A DNA stretch of 58,805 nt, taken from Aeromicrobium sp. GTDB lineage: Bacteria; Actinomycetota; Actinomycetes; Propionibacteriales; Nocardioidaceae. Shown here piece by piece: positions 41,561 through 49,671 of the stretch (position 1 is the first letter of the stretch; each line of letters opens with the position of its first letter). The position numbers and the translations under genes are program-made. The stretch lies in the NCBI GenBank assembly GCA_025964895.1, contig JAOPXY010000100.1, positions 1 through 58,805 on the forward strand. The letters run 5' to 3'. Below the pieces are notes generated by a model. The model had not been told where the DNA came from, did no database searches, and worked only from the letters and a program-made list of their open reading frames with translations.

Positions 41561-42433
41561 TCAGGCGGCACGCCAGCCGAGCGACCAGAACATGCGCTGC
41601 AGCTGGCTGGTGACGATCTCGCGGTCGTGGCGAATCGCGTGGGACGTGAAGAGCAGGAGTCGGCGACCGTCGATCACGACCTCGTTGCCGCGCAGCAGGT
41701 CCTTGTCCCACTGGGCGATGCGCTGGTGCTGAATGCCGTGCACCTCGACGGCCAGCCGCAGGTCGTCCCACGAGGCGTCGAGGTAGTAGTGGCCGTCCGG
41801 CCCCTTGACCCGTCGCTGACGGGTGGGCGCCGGGAGATCGGCGGCGATCCGGATCTCGTCGAAGTCCCGCTCCGGCAGTGAGTGGATGCCTCCGGCCGCG
41901 TCGAGGATCGACTCGCGGATCAGCGCGCGGCGACGGCACGTCCCACGGCGGTCCAGGGCCTGGTGCATGAGCCGTTCGTCGACGAGCCCCTGCTGCATCC
42001 CGGCGATCACGATCGTGCGGGCGAATCGGTCGTTCGCGCACCAGCTCGCCGCGTCGATCAGGCTGCGCGCCGGTCGCGTTCGACGAGGTTCGCGGAGGGG
42101 ATGGACGTCGTCGGCTCCGAGGTCGACGCTCCAGTGAGTGACGAACGTGGTCCCCGAAGGCCGGTCCGCCCCTTCGGGCAGGACGACGAACGGCTGCTCG
42201 GGAGGGAAGCCGTCGAGGTTGTCGTGCCGGAGCGCGCTCAGACCACCGAGTGCCGAGCCTCGCGCGCAGGCATGCAGCGCGACAAGCTCGATCTCGTCGA
42301 CCGACAGGGGGCCGGAGTGGGTGACGACGATCCCGCGTCGCGGCGATTGGAACTTGCCCACGGCGACGGCGTGGCGGACGGCACCACGGCCGTGGATGGC
42401 GACGAGCTCAGCGGTGCGGAAGACGGTCTTCAT
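41561..42433 (-). CDS. AbiEi-like / DUF559 Vsr-like nuclease-fold protein, copy 2
   Basis: A 290-residue protein of the same broad architecture as the one at 14872-15834. The N-terminal half has FRTAELVAIHGRGAVRHAVA, with FQSPRRGIVVTHSGPL and a conserved LSALRHDNLDGFPPEQ block. The C-terminal nuclease-fold part has SLPERDFDEIRIAADLPAPT, then YYLDASWDDLRLAVEVHGIQ (Asp and Glu of the presumed active site), ending LFTSHAIRHDREIVTSQLQR. The two copies are strongly diverged. No adjacent toxin or antitoxin gene is visible. ATG 42433 lacks a Shine-Dalgarno. It is bracketed by palindromic repeats on both sides. Confidence 0.72.
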   Translation of the reverse strand: MKTVFRTAELVAIHGRGAVRHAVAVGKFQSPRRGIVVTHSGPLSVDEIELVALHACARGSALGGLSALRHDNLDGFPPEQPFVVLPEGADRPSGTTFVTHWSVDLGADDVHPLREPRRTRPARSLIDAASWCANDRFARTIVIAGMQQGLVDERLMHQALDRRGTCRRRALIRESILDAAGGIHSLPERDFDEIRIAADLPAPTRQRRVKGPDGHYYLDASWDDLRLAVEVHGIQHQRIAQWDKDLLRGNEVVIDGRRLLLFTSHAIRHDREIVTSQLQRMFWSLGWRAA

Positions 42434-42523
42434 GAGTCGACCGTCGCGCGGGACGTCATCGAGGCACCAACGCCTCGAGCGTTCCTGTGGACGGTGCCTC
42501 CGTCCCGGATCACCTGTGGACGG

Positions 42524-42651
42524 ACGGAGGATGAGGGCATGTGGCAGTGCCGGCTACCCGTACCCCTCATCGTCCGTTCAGCCCCGGGTCCGTCGTGACG
42601 GAGGATGAGGGCATGTGGCAGTGCTGGCTACCCGTACCCCTCATCGTCCGT
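42524..42651. repeat. Tandem palindromic repeats, 5' bracket of AbiEi/DUF559 gene 2
   Basis: Two copies with a 74-bp period. Arms ACGGAGGATGAGGG (42524-42537 and 42598-42611) pair with CCCTCATCGTCCGT (42564-42577 and 42638-42651) with one mismatch. The loops are nearly identical (CATGTGGCAGTGC, one C/T change, then GGCTACCCGTA). They match the element on the other side of the gene. Confidence 0.9.
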
Positions 42652-42702
42652 CCAGCCAGCCCCCGCGACCCCACCCACCAGCGGGTGGGAAAGGGCGCCG
42701 GG

Positions 42703-44511
42703 TCAGGACTCCAGGAGGGTCGTGAGCTCCAGCCAGCGCTCCTCGAGGCCGGCGACCTTGGCCTCGAGCTCGGCGACTTCCTTCGACATCGCCAGCAGGC
42801 CCGGGACGTCCGAGGGATCGTGCTCGGCCATCGCCTTGTGCAGGTCGTCGATGCGACCGGACGCCTTCTCCATCTTGCGGTCGATCGAGCCGACCTCCTT
42901 GCGGGTCGTGCGCTCCTCGGCGCTCGAGAGCTTCGACACCTTGACGTGGCCCGCGCTCGACGGATTCGTCGCGGCCGGGGTGCCCGACGACTCCTTGCGC
43001 AGGCGCAGGTACTGGTCGACGCCGCCGGGCAGATGGCGGAAGTGCCCGTCGAGGATCGCGTACTGCTGGTCGGTGATGCGCTCCAGCAGGTACCGGTCGT
43101 GCGAGACGACAAGCAGCGTGCCGGGCCACGAGTCGAGAAGATCCTCCATCGCGGCCAGCATGTCGGTGTCGAGGTCGTTGGTCGGCTCGTCGAGCACCAG
43201 GACGTTGGGCTCGTCGAGCAGGATCAGCAGCAGCTGCAAACGGCGCTTCTGGCCACCCGACAGGTCTCGCACCGGCGTCGACATCTGTGCGCTGGAGAAA
43301 CCGAGCCGCTCCAGCAGCTGCGACGGCGTCATCTCCTTGCCGCCCGAGACGTACGCGGTCCGCTGGCGGCCGACGACATCGCTGACCCGGTCGTCACCGA
43401 CGTCCTTGAGCTCGTCGAGCTCCTGCGTGAGCGTGACGACCTTGACAGTCTTGCCCTTCTTGACCCGCCCGGTCGTCGGCTCGACCTTGCCGGTCACGAG
43501 GCCCAGCAGCGTCGACTTGCCCGCGCCGTTGGCGCCGAGGATGCCGGTCCGCTCGCCGGGACCGACGCGCCACTCGATGCCCTTCAGCACCTCCTTGTCG
43601 GGCTCGCCGGGGATCGACGACGGGTACGACACCGAGACGTCGAGGATGTCGACGACGTCCTTGCCCAGTCGCGACGTCGCCATCTGCTTGAGCTGGATGG
43701 GGTCGCGGGCCGGCGGCTCGTCGGCGATCAGCTCGTTGGCGGCGTCGATGCGGAACTTGGGCTTCGACGTGCGGGCGGGCGCGCCGCGGCGCAGCCACGC
43801 GAGCTCCTTGCGCATGAGGTTCTGCCGCTTCGACTCGGTCGCCGATGCGTGGCGGTCGCGCTCGACGCGCTGCAGGATGTACGCCGCGTAGCCGCCCTCG
43901 AATGGCTCGACGATGCCGTCGTGCACCTCCCACGTCGCGGTGCAGACCTCGTCGAGGAACCACCGGTCGTGCGTCACGACGAGCAGGCCGCCGGCGTTGG
44001 TCGACCACCGCTTCTTGAGGTGCCCCGCGAGCCACGTGATGCCCTCGACGTCCAGGTGGTTGGTCGGCTCGTCGAGGAACAGGACGTCGTCGTCGCCGAC
44101 CAGCAGCCTGGCCAGCGCGACCCGGCGCCGCTGGCCGCCCGAGAGCGTCCCGACGGTCGCGTCCCACGGGATGTCGGACGCGAGCCCGGCGATGACGTCG
44201 CGGATCTTGGCGTCGCCGGCCCACTCGTAGTCCTGCTTGTCGCCGACGATCGCGCGCCCCACGGTGCCGGTCTGGTCGAGGGTGTCGGTCTGGTCGAGCA
44301 TGCCGATCGTGACGCCGCCGCGGGTTGTCACGCGTCCGGAGTCGGGCTGCAGGGTGCCGGCGAAGATGCGCAGCAGCGTCGACTTGCCGTCGCCGTTGCG
44401 GCCGACGATGCCGATCCGGTCACCTTCGTCGATGCCGATCGTCACGGACTCGAACACGGTCTTGGTCGGGAAGTCGAGCGCGATCTGTTCCACGCCGAGG
44501 AGATGAGCCAC
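42703..44511 (-). CDS. ABC-F family ATPase (Uup-like, ribosome-associated)
   Basis: A 602-residue soluble protein with two ABC domains and no membrane segments. Walker A motifs are VGRNGDGKSTLLRIFAGTL and LGANGAGKSTLLGLVTGKVE. Signatures are GTLSGGQRRRVALARLL and DLSGGQKRRLQLLLILL; Walker B are VLFLDEPTNHLDVEGITWLA and VLVLDEPTNDLDTDMLAAME. The P-site tRNA-interaction linker lies between. The C-terminal coiled coil (ERTTRKEVGSIDRKMEKASG, EVAELEAKVAGLEERWLELT) is the Uup-type domain. ABC-F proteins act on ribosomes or nucleic acid, not transport. GTG 44511 appears leaderless. Confidence 0.92.
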   Translation of the reverse strand: MAHLLGVEQIALDFPTKTVFESVTIGIDEGDRIGIVGRNGDGKSTLLRIFAGTLQPDSGRVTTRGGVTIGMLDQTDTLDQTGTVGRAIVGDKQDYEWAGDAKIRDVIAGLASDIPWDATVGTLSGGQRRRVALARLLVGDDDVLFLDEPTNHLDVEGITWLAGHLKKRWSTNAGGLLVVTHDRWFLDEVCTATWEVHDGIVEPFEGGYAAYILQRVERDRHASATESKRQNLMRKELAWLRRGAPARTSKPKFRIDAANELIADEPPARDPIQLKQMATSRLGKDVVDILDVSVSYPSSIPGEPDKEVLKGIEWRVGPGERTGILGANGAGKSTLLGLVTGKVEPTTGRVKKGKTVKVVTLTQELDELKDVGDDRVSDVVGRQRTAYVSGGKEMTPSQLLERLGFSSAQMSTPVRDLSGGQKRRLQLLLILLDEPNVLVLDEPTNDLDTDMLAAMEDLLDSWPGTLLVVSHDRYLLERITDQQYAILDGHFRHLPGGVDQYLRLRKESSGTPAATNPSSAGHVKVSKLSSAEERTTRKEVGSIDRKMEKASGRIDDLHKAMAEHDPSDVPGLLAMSKEVAELEAKVAGLEERWLELTTLLES

Positions 44512-44517
44512 CGCAGG

Positions 44518-44523
44518 AGTCTA
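44518..44523 (-). promoter_or_regulatory. -10 box giving leaderless ABC-F transcript
   Basis: On the minus strand TAGACT lies 6 nt before GTG 44511, with no Shine-Dalgarno between. Confidence 0.55.
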
Positions 44524-44553
44524 TGGCCCCGGCCCCGAGGCGAACGCCGCGCG

Positions 44554-45042
44554 TCAGCGGTCGAAGGGCTGCGACAGCTTGCGCAACGACGACGCGATCC
44601 CGTCGGCCTCGTCGGCGCCCACTCCCGCCAGCAGGTCGTGCTCGCGGGCGATCAATGCGTCGAGCGCGCCGTCGACCGCGGCCATGCCGGCCGCGGACAG
44701 CCGCACCTGGACGCCGCGACGGTCGGCCGGGTCGGGCAGGCGGACGACGAGGCCCTTGTGCACGAGGCGGTCGACCCGGTTCGTCATGGTGCCGCTCGTG
44801 ACGAGCGTCTCCTGCACGAGCCGGCCAGGGGAGAGCTGATAGGGCCGCCCGGCCCGGCGCAGCGCCGAGAGGACGTCGAATTCGGACGGCTCGAGACCGT
44901 GGGCCGCGAAGGCCTCCTTGCGGGCCCGGTCCAGGTGGAGGGCGAGCCGGGTCACGCGACTCAGGACGTGCATCGGGGCCACGTCGAGGTCGGGGCGCTC
45001 GCGCTTCCACGCGGCGATGAGCCGGTCGACATCGTCCTCCAT
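44554..45042 (-). CDS. MarR-family transcriptional regulator
   Basis: A 162-residue winged-helix regulator. The DNA-binding region reads LEPSEFDVLSALRRAGRPYQ, SPGRLVQETLVTSGTMTNRV, then DRLVHKGLVVRLPDPADRRG, with the Asp-x-Arg wing typical of MarR. The N-terminal DRLIAAWKRERPDLDVAPMH and C-terminal helices form the dimer interface. It is divergent from the methyltransferase gene across a 75-bp interval that holds an inverted repeat, suggesting control of both. Confidence 0.93.
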   Translation of the reverse strand: MEDDVDRLIAAWKRERPDLDVAPMHVLSRVTRLALHLDRARKEAFAAHGLEPSEFDVLSALRRAGRPYQLSPGRLVQETLVTSGTMTNRVDRLVHKGLVVRLPDPADRRGVQVRLSAAGMAAVDGALDALIAREHDLLAGVGADEADGIASSLRKLSQPFDR

Positions 45043-45064
45043 GCCAGCAGGGTACCAACTGTCG

Positions 45065-45085
45065 TCAAGATTCTTGATGTCGAGA
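45065..45085. promoter_or_regulatory. Candidate MarR operator between divergent genes
   Basis: Two overlapping inverted repeats: TCAAG-ATT-CTTGA (45065-45077, perfect) and TCTTGA-TG-TCGAGA (45072-45085, one mismatch). The latter resembles common TCTTGA-N2-TCAAGA MarR boxes. It lies 20 nt upstream of the methyltransferase -10 box. Confidence 0.6.
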
Positions 45086-45104
45086 TTGTTCCCGACGGGA
45101 GGCG

Positions 45105-45110
45105 TAGCGT
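45105..45110 (+). promoter_or_regulatory. -10 box giving leaderless methyltransferase transcript
   Basis: TAGCGT lies 7 nt before ATG 45118. No Shine-Dalgarno is seen. Confidence 0.55.
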
Positions 45111-45117
45111 GCTGCCT

Positions 45118-45888
45118 ATGGCCACCTGGGATCCCACCCGCTATCTCCGGTACGCCGACGAGCGCTCGCGCCCGTTCGCCGAGCTCGTCGTCAGGGTCGA
45201 CGGCGATCCCCGGACGATCGTCGACCTCGGCTGCGGCCCGGGCCACCTCACGGCCGTTCTGCGGGCCCGGTGGCCCGAGGCGACGGTGCTCGGTGTCGAC
45301 TCGTCGCCGGAGATGATCGACCGCGCCCGTGCCGGCAACCACGACGCCGACGCGTCGTACGAGCTGGCGGACGTCAGCACGTGGGAGCCCGACGGTCCGG
45401 TCGACCTGATTGTCTCCAACGCGCTGTTCCAGTGGGTGCCCGACCGGCTCGCCGTGATCGACCGGCTCCGGGGCCACGTCGCCCCCGGCGGGACGTTCGC
45501 CCTGCAGACGCCGAACAACTACGCCGCCCCCAGCCACCGCCTGCTCGACGAGATCGCCTCCCGTACCCCGTACGGCGAGTTGACGGGGGGTCTGCACGAG
45601 GACCGCGGCACGCCGGCCGCGACGTACCTGGACCTGTTCAGCCGTGCCGGCTGGGCGACGGACGCCTGGGAGACCACCTACCTGCACGTCCTGCCGGGGG
45701 AGGATCCCGTCCTCGACTGGATCTCCGGCACCGGCGCGCGCCCCGTCCTCGAGGCGCTGCCGGACGATCTCCGAGTCCAGTTCGTGGCCGAGTACGGCGC
45801 CGCCCTGCGCGAGGCGTATCCGCGGCAGCCGTGGGGGACGGTCCTGCCCTTCGCGCGGGTCTTAGCCGTCGCCCGAAGAACGGCCTGA
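45118..45888 (+). CDS. tam: Trans-aconitate-2-methyltransferase-like SAM methyltransferase
   Basis: A 256-residue class I methyltransferase. Motif I is TIVDLGCGPGHLTAVLRARW, the acidic loop VLGVDSSPEMIDRAR, motif II DVSTWEPDGPVDLIVSNALF followed by QWVPDRLAVIDRL, and VAPGGTFALQTPNNYAAPSH is typical of the Tam group. The C-terminal VQFVAEYGAALREAYPRQPW with FARVLAVARR also fits. Trans-aconitate esterification is the family assignment; the actual acid substrate is unproven. Confidence 0.85.
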   Translation: MATWDPTRYLRYADERSRPFAELVVRVDGDPRTIVDLGCGPGHLTAVLRARWPEATVLGVDSSPEMIDRARAGNHDADASYELADVSTWEPDGPVDLIVSNALFQWVPDRLAVIDRLRGHVAPGGTFALQTPNNYAAPSHRLLDEIASRTPYGELTGGLHEDRGTPAATYLDLFSRAGWATDAWETTYLHVLPGEDPVLDWISGTGARPVLEALPDDLRVQFVAEYGAALREAYPRQPWGTVLPFARVLAVARRTA

Positions 45889-45939
45889 CTCCGGTACGCT
45901 GGCGGCGTTGTCTCAGCCCCACGTGGGTTCGGACAGCGT

Positions 45940-46021
45940 TCCCCGGTTGGTCTGCCGGCAGGGCCCGCCGCACTTTGAATGCGGACAAGCGACGTAGGTT
46001 CGACTCCTACCCGGGGAGCCA
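45940..46021 (+). tRNA. tRNA-Gln-like gene, anticodon TTG, atypical fold
   Basis: Acceptor arms TCCCCGG (45940-45946) and CCGGGGA (46011-46017) are followed by discriminator G and encoded CCA. The T arm is GTAGG-TTCGACT-CCTAC. The anticodon arm is CCGCA-CTTTGAA-TGCGG, giving anticodon TTG (glutamine; G73 fits). The D arm (GGTC/GGCC) and linkers are irregular, with T at position 14 and two bases between D and anticodon stems. The variable region is 9 nt. Total length is 82 nt. It sits directly before glmU, where Actinobacteria often have a tRNA-Gln. Confidence 0.65.
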
Positions 46022-46069
46022 AGGCCTCCAGTGAGGCAACCCGCACGACGTCGTCGACGAAGGAGTCCG

Positions 46070-47533
46070 GTGAGCACGCACTCGCATCCCGAACAGGTCA
46101 CGGCCATCGTGCTGGCGGCGGGCTCTGGGAGACGGATGAAGTCCGCCCGCGCCAAGGTGCTGCACGAGATCGCCGGCCGCAGCATGATCGAGCACGCGCT
46201 GGTGGCGGTCGCCGAGGCCGGCGTCCGCACGACGGTCGCCGTCGTCGGCCACGACCGCGATCAGGTCTCCGCGGCGATCGCGGCCCACGACCCGTCCGTC
46301 GTGCTCGCGGTGCAAGAGCAGCAGAACGGCACGGGGCACGCGGTCCACGTCGCGCTCGAGTCGCTCGACACCCCGCCGGAGGGCACCGTCGTCGTGACGT
46401 ATGGCGACGTGCCGCTGCTGTCGTCGCAGACCCTGTCCGAGCTGCTGGTCGACCACCGCGCCGCCGCGCGAATCGTCACGATCCTCACCGCCGAGGTCGG
46501 CGACCCCACGGGCTACGGCCGCATCGTGCGCGACCGTGACGGCGCCGTCACGGCGATCCGCGAGCACCGGGACGCCGACGACGTCGAGCGTTCGATCCGC
46601 GAGATCAACAGCGGCATCCTCGTGGTCGATGCGGAATTCCTCCGTCACGCCGTCGCGAGCCTCGAGACGGACAACGCCCAGGGCGAGCTGTACCTGACCG
46701 ACATCGTGGGCAGGGCCGTCGCGGAGGGACGCCCCGTGGGCGCCCACGTGCTGGAGGACGTCTGGCAGACCGAGGGCGTCAACGACCGCGTGCAGCTCGC
46801 CCGGATCGGCCGCGAGCTGAACCGGCGCATCACGACGCACTGGATGACCGAGGGCGTCACGATCGTCGATCCGGACACTACCTGGATCGACTCGGCCGTC
46901 ACGCTCGCCGCCGACGTCACGATCCTTCCTGGCACGCAGCTGCTCGGCGCGACGGTCGTCGCCGCGGGCGCCACGATCGGACCCGACACGACGCTGTGCA
47001 ACGTCGAGGTCGGCGAGCGCGCGACGATCGTCCGCACGCACGGCTCCGACGCCGTCGTCGGGGCGGACGCCACGGTCGGTCCGTTCGCGTACCTGCGCCC
47101 GGGTGCCGAGCTGGGCGAGGGCGGCAAGATCGGCACGTTCGTCGAGGTCAAGAACTCGCAGATCGCCGCCGGCGCCAAGGTGCCGCACCTGTCGTACGTC
47201 GGGGACGCGACGATCGGCGAGGGCACCAACATCGGTGCCGGCACGATCTTCGCCAACTACGACGGCGTCAACAAGAACCGCACGACCGTCGGACGCCATG
47301 CGCGCACCGCCTCGAACAACACATTCGTGGCCCCCGTGGACATCGGCGACGGCGCCCACACGGGTGCGGGAACGACAGTCCGTCACGACGTCCCGCCGGG
47401 GGCGCTGGCCGTCGGCACGAGCGGACAGAGGAACATTGAGGGGTGGGTCGCCGACAGGCGTCCCGGTTCGACGTCCGACCGAGCCGCGCGCGAGGCCCAG
47501 AGCGCACCGACCGCCGAGCGCACGGAACATTGA
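46070..47533 (+). CDS. glmU: Bifunctional N-acetylglucosamine-1-phosphate uridyltransferase / glucosamine-1-phosphate acetyltransferase
   Basis: A 487-residue cytoplasmic enzyme making UDP-GlcNAc for peptidoglycan. The N-terminal uridyltransferase has TAIVLAAGSGRRMKSARAKV, QEQQNGTGHAV, VTYGDVPLLSSQTL and EINSGILVVDAEFLRHAVAS. The C-terminal left-handed beta-helix of hexapeptide repeats begins around residue 255 (GVTIVDPDTTWIDSAVTLAA) and ends with FANYDGVNKNRTTVGRHART and the acetyl-CoA site region. GTG 46070 has AAGGAG just upstream. The C-terminal 35 residues are low complexity, as in actinobacterial GlmU. Confidence 0.96.
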   Translation: MSTHSHPEQVTAIVLAAGSGRRMKSARAKVLHEIAGRSMIEHALVAVAEAGVRTTVAVVGHDRDQVSAAIAAHDPSVVLAVQEQQNGTGHAVHVALESLDTPPEGTVVVTYGDVPLLSSQTLSELLVDHRAAARIVTILTAEVGDPTGYGRIVRDRDGAVTAIREHRDADDVERSIREINSGILVVDAEFLRHAVASLETDNAQGELYLTDIVGRAVAEGRPVGAHVLEDVWQTEGVNDRVQLARIGRELNRRITTHWMTEGVTIVDPDTTWIDSAVTLAADVTILPGTQLLGATVVAAGATIGPDTTLCNVEVGERATIVRTHGSDAVVGADATVGPFAYLRPGAELGEGGKIGTFVEVKNSQIAAGAKVPHLSYVGDATIGEGTNIGAGTIFANYDGVNKNRTTVGRHARTASNNTFVAPVDIGDGAHTGAGTTVRHDVPPGALAVGTSGQRNIEGWVADRRPGSTSDRAAREAQSAPTAERTEH

Positions 47534-47558
47534 GCTCAAACCGAAGCTGGAGTCAACG

Positions 47559-48536
47559 ATGAGTAGCCTGTCCCGTCGCACACCGACCCGGAACATGCTG
47601 CTGTTCTCCGGCCGCGCGCATCCCACCCTGGCGAGGGAGGTTGCCGACCTCTTGGAGATCGAGGTCGTCCCCACCACGGCGTACGACTTCGCGAACGGCG
47701 AGATCTACGTGCGCTTCGACGAGTCGGTCCGCGGCTGCGACGCCTTCGTGCTCCAGAGCCACGCGGCGCCGATCAACGAGGCGATCATGGAGCAGCTCAT
47801 CATGATCGACGCGCTCAAGCGCGCGTCCGCCAAGCGCATCACCGTGATCCTGCCGTTCTACGGCTACGCCCGCCAGGACAAGAAGCACCTCGGGCGCGAG
47901 CCCATCTCGGCGCGGCTCATGGCCGATCTGTTCCTCACCGCGGGCGCCGATCGGCTCATGACGGTCGACCTGCACACGGCGCAGATCCAGGGCTTCTTCG
48001 ACGGGCCCGTCGACCACCTGCTCGCGATGCCGATCCTGACCCGTCACGTGAAGAAGCGCTACGGCAAGAAGGATCTCGCGGTCGTCTCGCCGGACGCCGG
48101 GCGCATCAAGGTGGCCGAGCAGTGGGCCGCGGCGCTCGGCGGGGCGCCGCTGGCGTTCATCCACAAGACCCGCGATCCCCGCCGGCCGAACGAGTCGAAG
48201 GCCAACCGTGTTGTCGGCGACGTCACCGGCCGGGTCTGCATCCTGGTCGACGACCTCATCGACACCGGCGGCACGATCGTGCAGGCCGCCGAGGCGCTGA
48301 TGGCCGACGGCGCCGAGGACGTCGTGATCGCCGCGACGCACGCGGTGTTCTCCGGTCCCGCGGTCGACCGGCTCAAGAACTCCACGGCGTGCGAGGTCAT
48401 CGTGACCAACACGCTGCCGATCGAGGACGACAAGCGGTTCGACAAGCTGACGGTGCTGTCGATCGCGCCCCTGCTGGCACAGGCCACGGCGGCGGTCTTC
48501 GAAGAAGGCTCCGTCACCTCCCTGTTCAAGACCTGA
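47559..48536 (+). CDS. prs: Ribose-phosphate pyrophosphokinase
   Basis: A 325-residue PRPP synthetase. Landmarks: LLFSGRAHPTLAREVADLL, DFANGEIYVRFDESVRG, LPFYGYARQDKKHLGREPIS, ADRLMTVDLHTAQIQGFFDG, and the PRPP-binding loop VCILVDDLIDTGGTIVQAAE. The catalytic flexible loop FIHKTRDPRRPNESK is present. ATG 47559 has GGAG 6 nt upstream. It is 25 nt after glmU, a conserved actinobacterial pair; both draw on or feed nucleotide-sugar metabolism. Confidence 0.96.
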   Translation: MSSLSRRTPTRNMLLFSGRAHPTLAREVADLLEIEVVPTTAYDFANGEIYVRFDESVRGCDAFVLQSHAAPINEAIMEQLIMIDALKRASAKRITVILPFYGYARQDKKHLGREPISARLMADLFLTAGADRLMTVDLHTAQIQGFFDGPVDHLLAMPILTRHVKKRYGKKDLAVVSPDAGRIKVAEQWAAALGGAPLAFIHKTRDPRRPNESKANRVVGDVTGRVCILVDDLIDTGGTIVQAAEALMADGAEDVVIAATHAVFSGPAVDRLKNSTACEVIVTNTLPIEDDKRFDKLTVLSIAPLLAQATAAVFEEGSVTSLFKT

Positions 48537-48542
48537 GACCGA

Positions 48543-48557
48543 GGGCGCGAAGCGCCC
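48543..48557. terminator. Hairpin between convergent prs and secreted-protein genes
   Basis: GGGCGC-GAA-GCGCCC is a perfect hairpin in the 24-bp gap between two convergent stops. No T-run is present, so termination efficiency is uncertain. Confidence 0.5.
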
Positions 48558-48560
48558 GGC

Positions 48561-49469
48561 TCAGCCCTGACGCAGGCTGATGGTCACGTCGCGGGTGCGT
48601 CCGGGGCGGAGCTTGCCGATGGTGAAGCGATCGGCGAGGTACCCGTTCCCGGCGGCGACCTCCAGCCGGTAGGAGCCCGCCGTCAGTCCGCGCATCGACA
48701 GGTTGCCGGCGGAGACCTTCTGGACCCAGTACTCGCCCGTGCTCTTGTTGACGGCCGTGACGTAGACGACGCCGCGGGCCTTGGCGCCACCGGCGCGGAC
48801 GAAGCCTCGAATCGCGCTGGGCTTCTTGGCCAGCACGAACGACACCTTGTGCCACGAGCGCAGCTTGACCTTGCGCACCAGCTTGCTCTTGCCGACGCGA
48901 CGCTTCGCCGAGTCGTAGGCGAAGACGCGGTACGAGTCGTTGCCCAGGCCGGCGAGCGCGTACTCGCCGTTCTTGTTCGCGTTGACCGTGATGACCTGGC
49001 CGCTGCTGCTGCCGATGGCCCGGATGAGCGCGTTCTTGGCGCCGCGGGTCTTGCCCTTGATCTTGACCTTCACGGTGCCGCCGATCGCGCCGCCGCGATG
49101 CAGCCGGACGTTCTTCTGCACCGCGCTGGAGCCGACCCGGACGGGCACGTCGAGCCGGGCCGCGTACGCCTTCGTGTCGTACGCCGGACGAGCGTCGACG
49201 AACTGCAGGCGGTACCGGCCCGCGCCGGGCGACGTCATCTCGTAGACGCCGTTGGCGCGCACCTTGGTCTGCCGGATGTAGGTGAAGTCGTCGGTGAACA
49301 GCAGCACCTTGACGGTCTTGATCGGCTTGCCCGTCGACGCGTCGGTGACCCGTCCGTACAGCTCGGGACGATCGACGGCCTGCACCGGAGACGAGACGCC
49401 GACCATGACGCCGAGCGCGACGAGGAACGAGACGAGGGCGACCGCGATCGGGCGGTGACGAGCGAGCAT
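48561..49469 (-). CDS. Secreted protein with carboxypeptidase-regulatory-like beta-sandwich repeats
   Basis: A 302-residue exported protein. The signal peptide is RHRPIAVALVSFLVALGVMV and a cleavage site falls near SPVQAVDRP. Three CNA-B/carboxypeptidase-regulatory-like modules follow: LYGRVTDASTGKPIKTVKVL, GGTVKVKIKGKTRGAKNALI and IRGFVRAGGAKARGVVYVTA, each ending in a GxYxL-type strand (GAGRYRLQFVDA, GNDSYRVFAYDS, TAGSYRLEVAAG). There is no membrane anchor or sortase motif. The role is probably structural or adhesive and otherwise unknown. ATG 49469 has GGAG 7 nt upstream. Confidence 0.8.
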   Translation of the reverse strand: MLARHRPIAVALVSFLVALGVMVGVSSPVQAVDRPELYGRVTDASTGKPIKTVKVLLFTDDFTYIRQTKVRANGVYEMTSPGAGRYRLQFVDARPAYDTKAYAARLDVPVRVGSSAVQKNVRLHRGGAIGGTVKVKIKGKTRGAKNALIRAIGSSSGQVITVNANKNGEYALAGLGNDSYRVFAYDSAKRRVGKSKLVRKVKLRSWHKVSFVLAKKPSAIRGFVRAGGAKARGVVYVTAVNKSTGEYWVQKVSAGNLSMRGLTAGSYRLEVAAGNGYLADRFTIGKLRPGRTRDVTISLRQG

Positions 49470-49614
49470 GGGGGTATCTCCATCCGGCGGATACCGGGCG
49501 GCACCTGCACGGGCTCATTTTAGACCGATGCCGCGGGCTCCGTCCTGACGAATCGCGCGCTCGCCCGTGTCATCGCTCACCCGTTTCCGGTGAGCTCGCG
49601 GTGTCCACGGCCGA

Positions 49615-49620
49615 TAGACT
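49615..49620 (+). promoter_or_regulatory. -10-like box upstream of the GH6 gene
   Basis: TAGACT fits TANNNT and lies 51 nt before ATG 49672. No clear -35 is visible. Confidence 0.35.
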
Positions 49621-49671
49621 GGGGCGTCTTGTCCAGAAACGGCGTCGAAGCCGGCATTGCGAAGTAGGTGG

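Noticed and set aside
42524-42651. CRISPR array or tRNA-like tandem repeat
   Set aside because: There are only two copies, the whole 74-bp period is conserved including the loop, and no acceptor or T-arm pattern is present.
42670-42689. Hairpin CCCACCC/GGGTGGG after the ABC-F stop as a terminator
   Set aside because: The stem is plausible but no T-run follows in the transcript direction and the tandem palindromes beyond it confuse assignment. It is left unannotated.
42541-45117. Upstream extension of the tam-like frame by about 860 codons
   Set aside because: The extension runs antiparallel through the ABC-F and MarR genes. The methyltransferase family start at ATG 45118 has its own -10 box.
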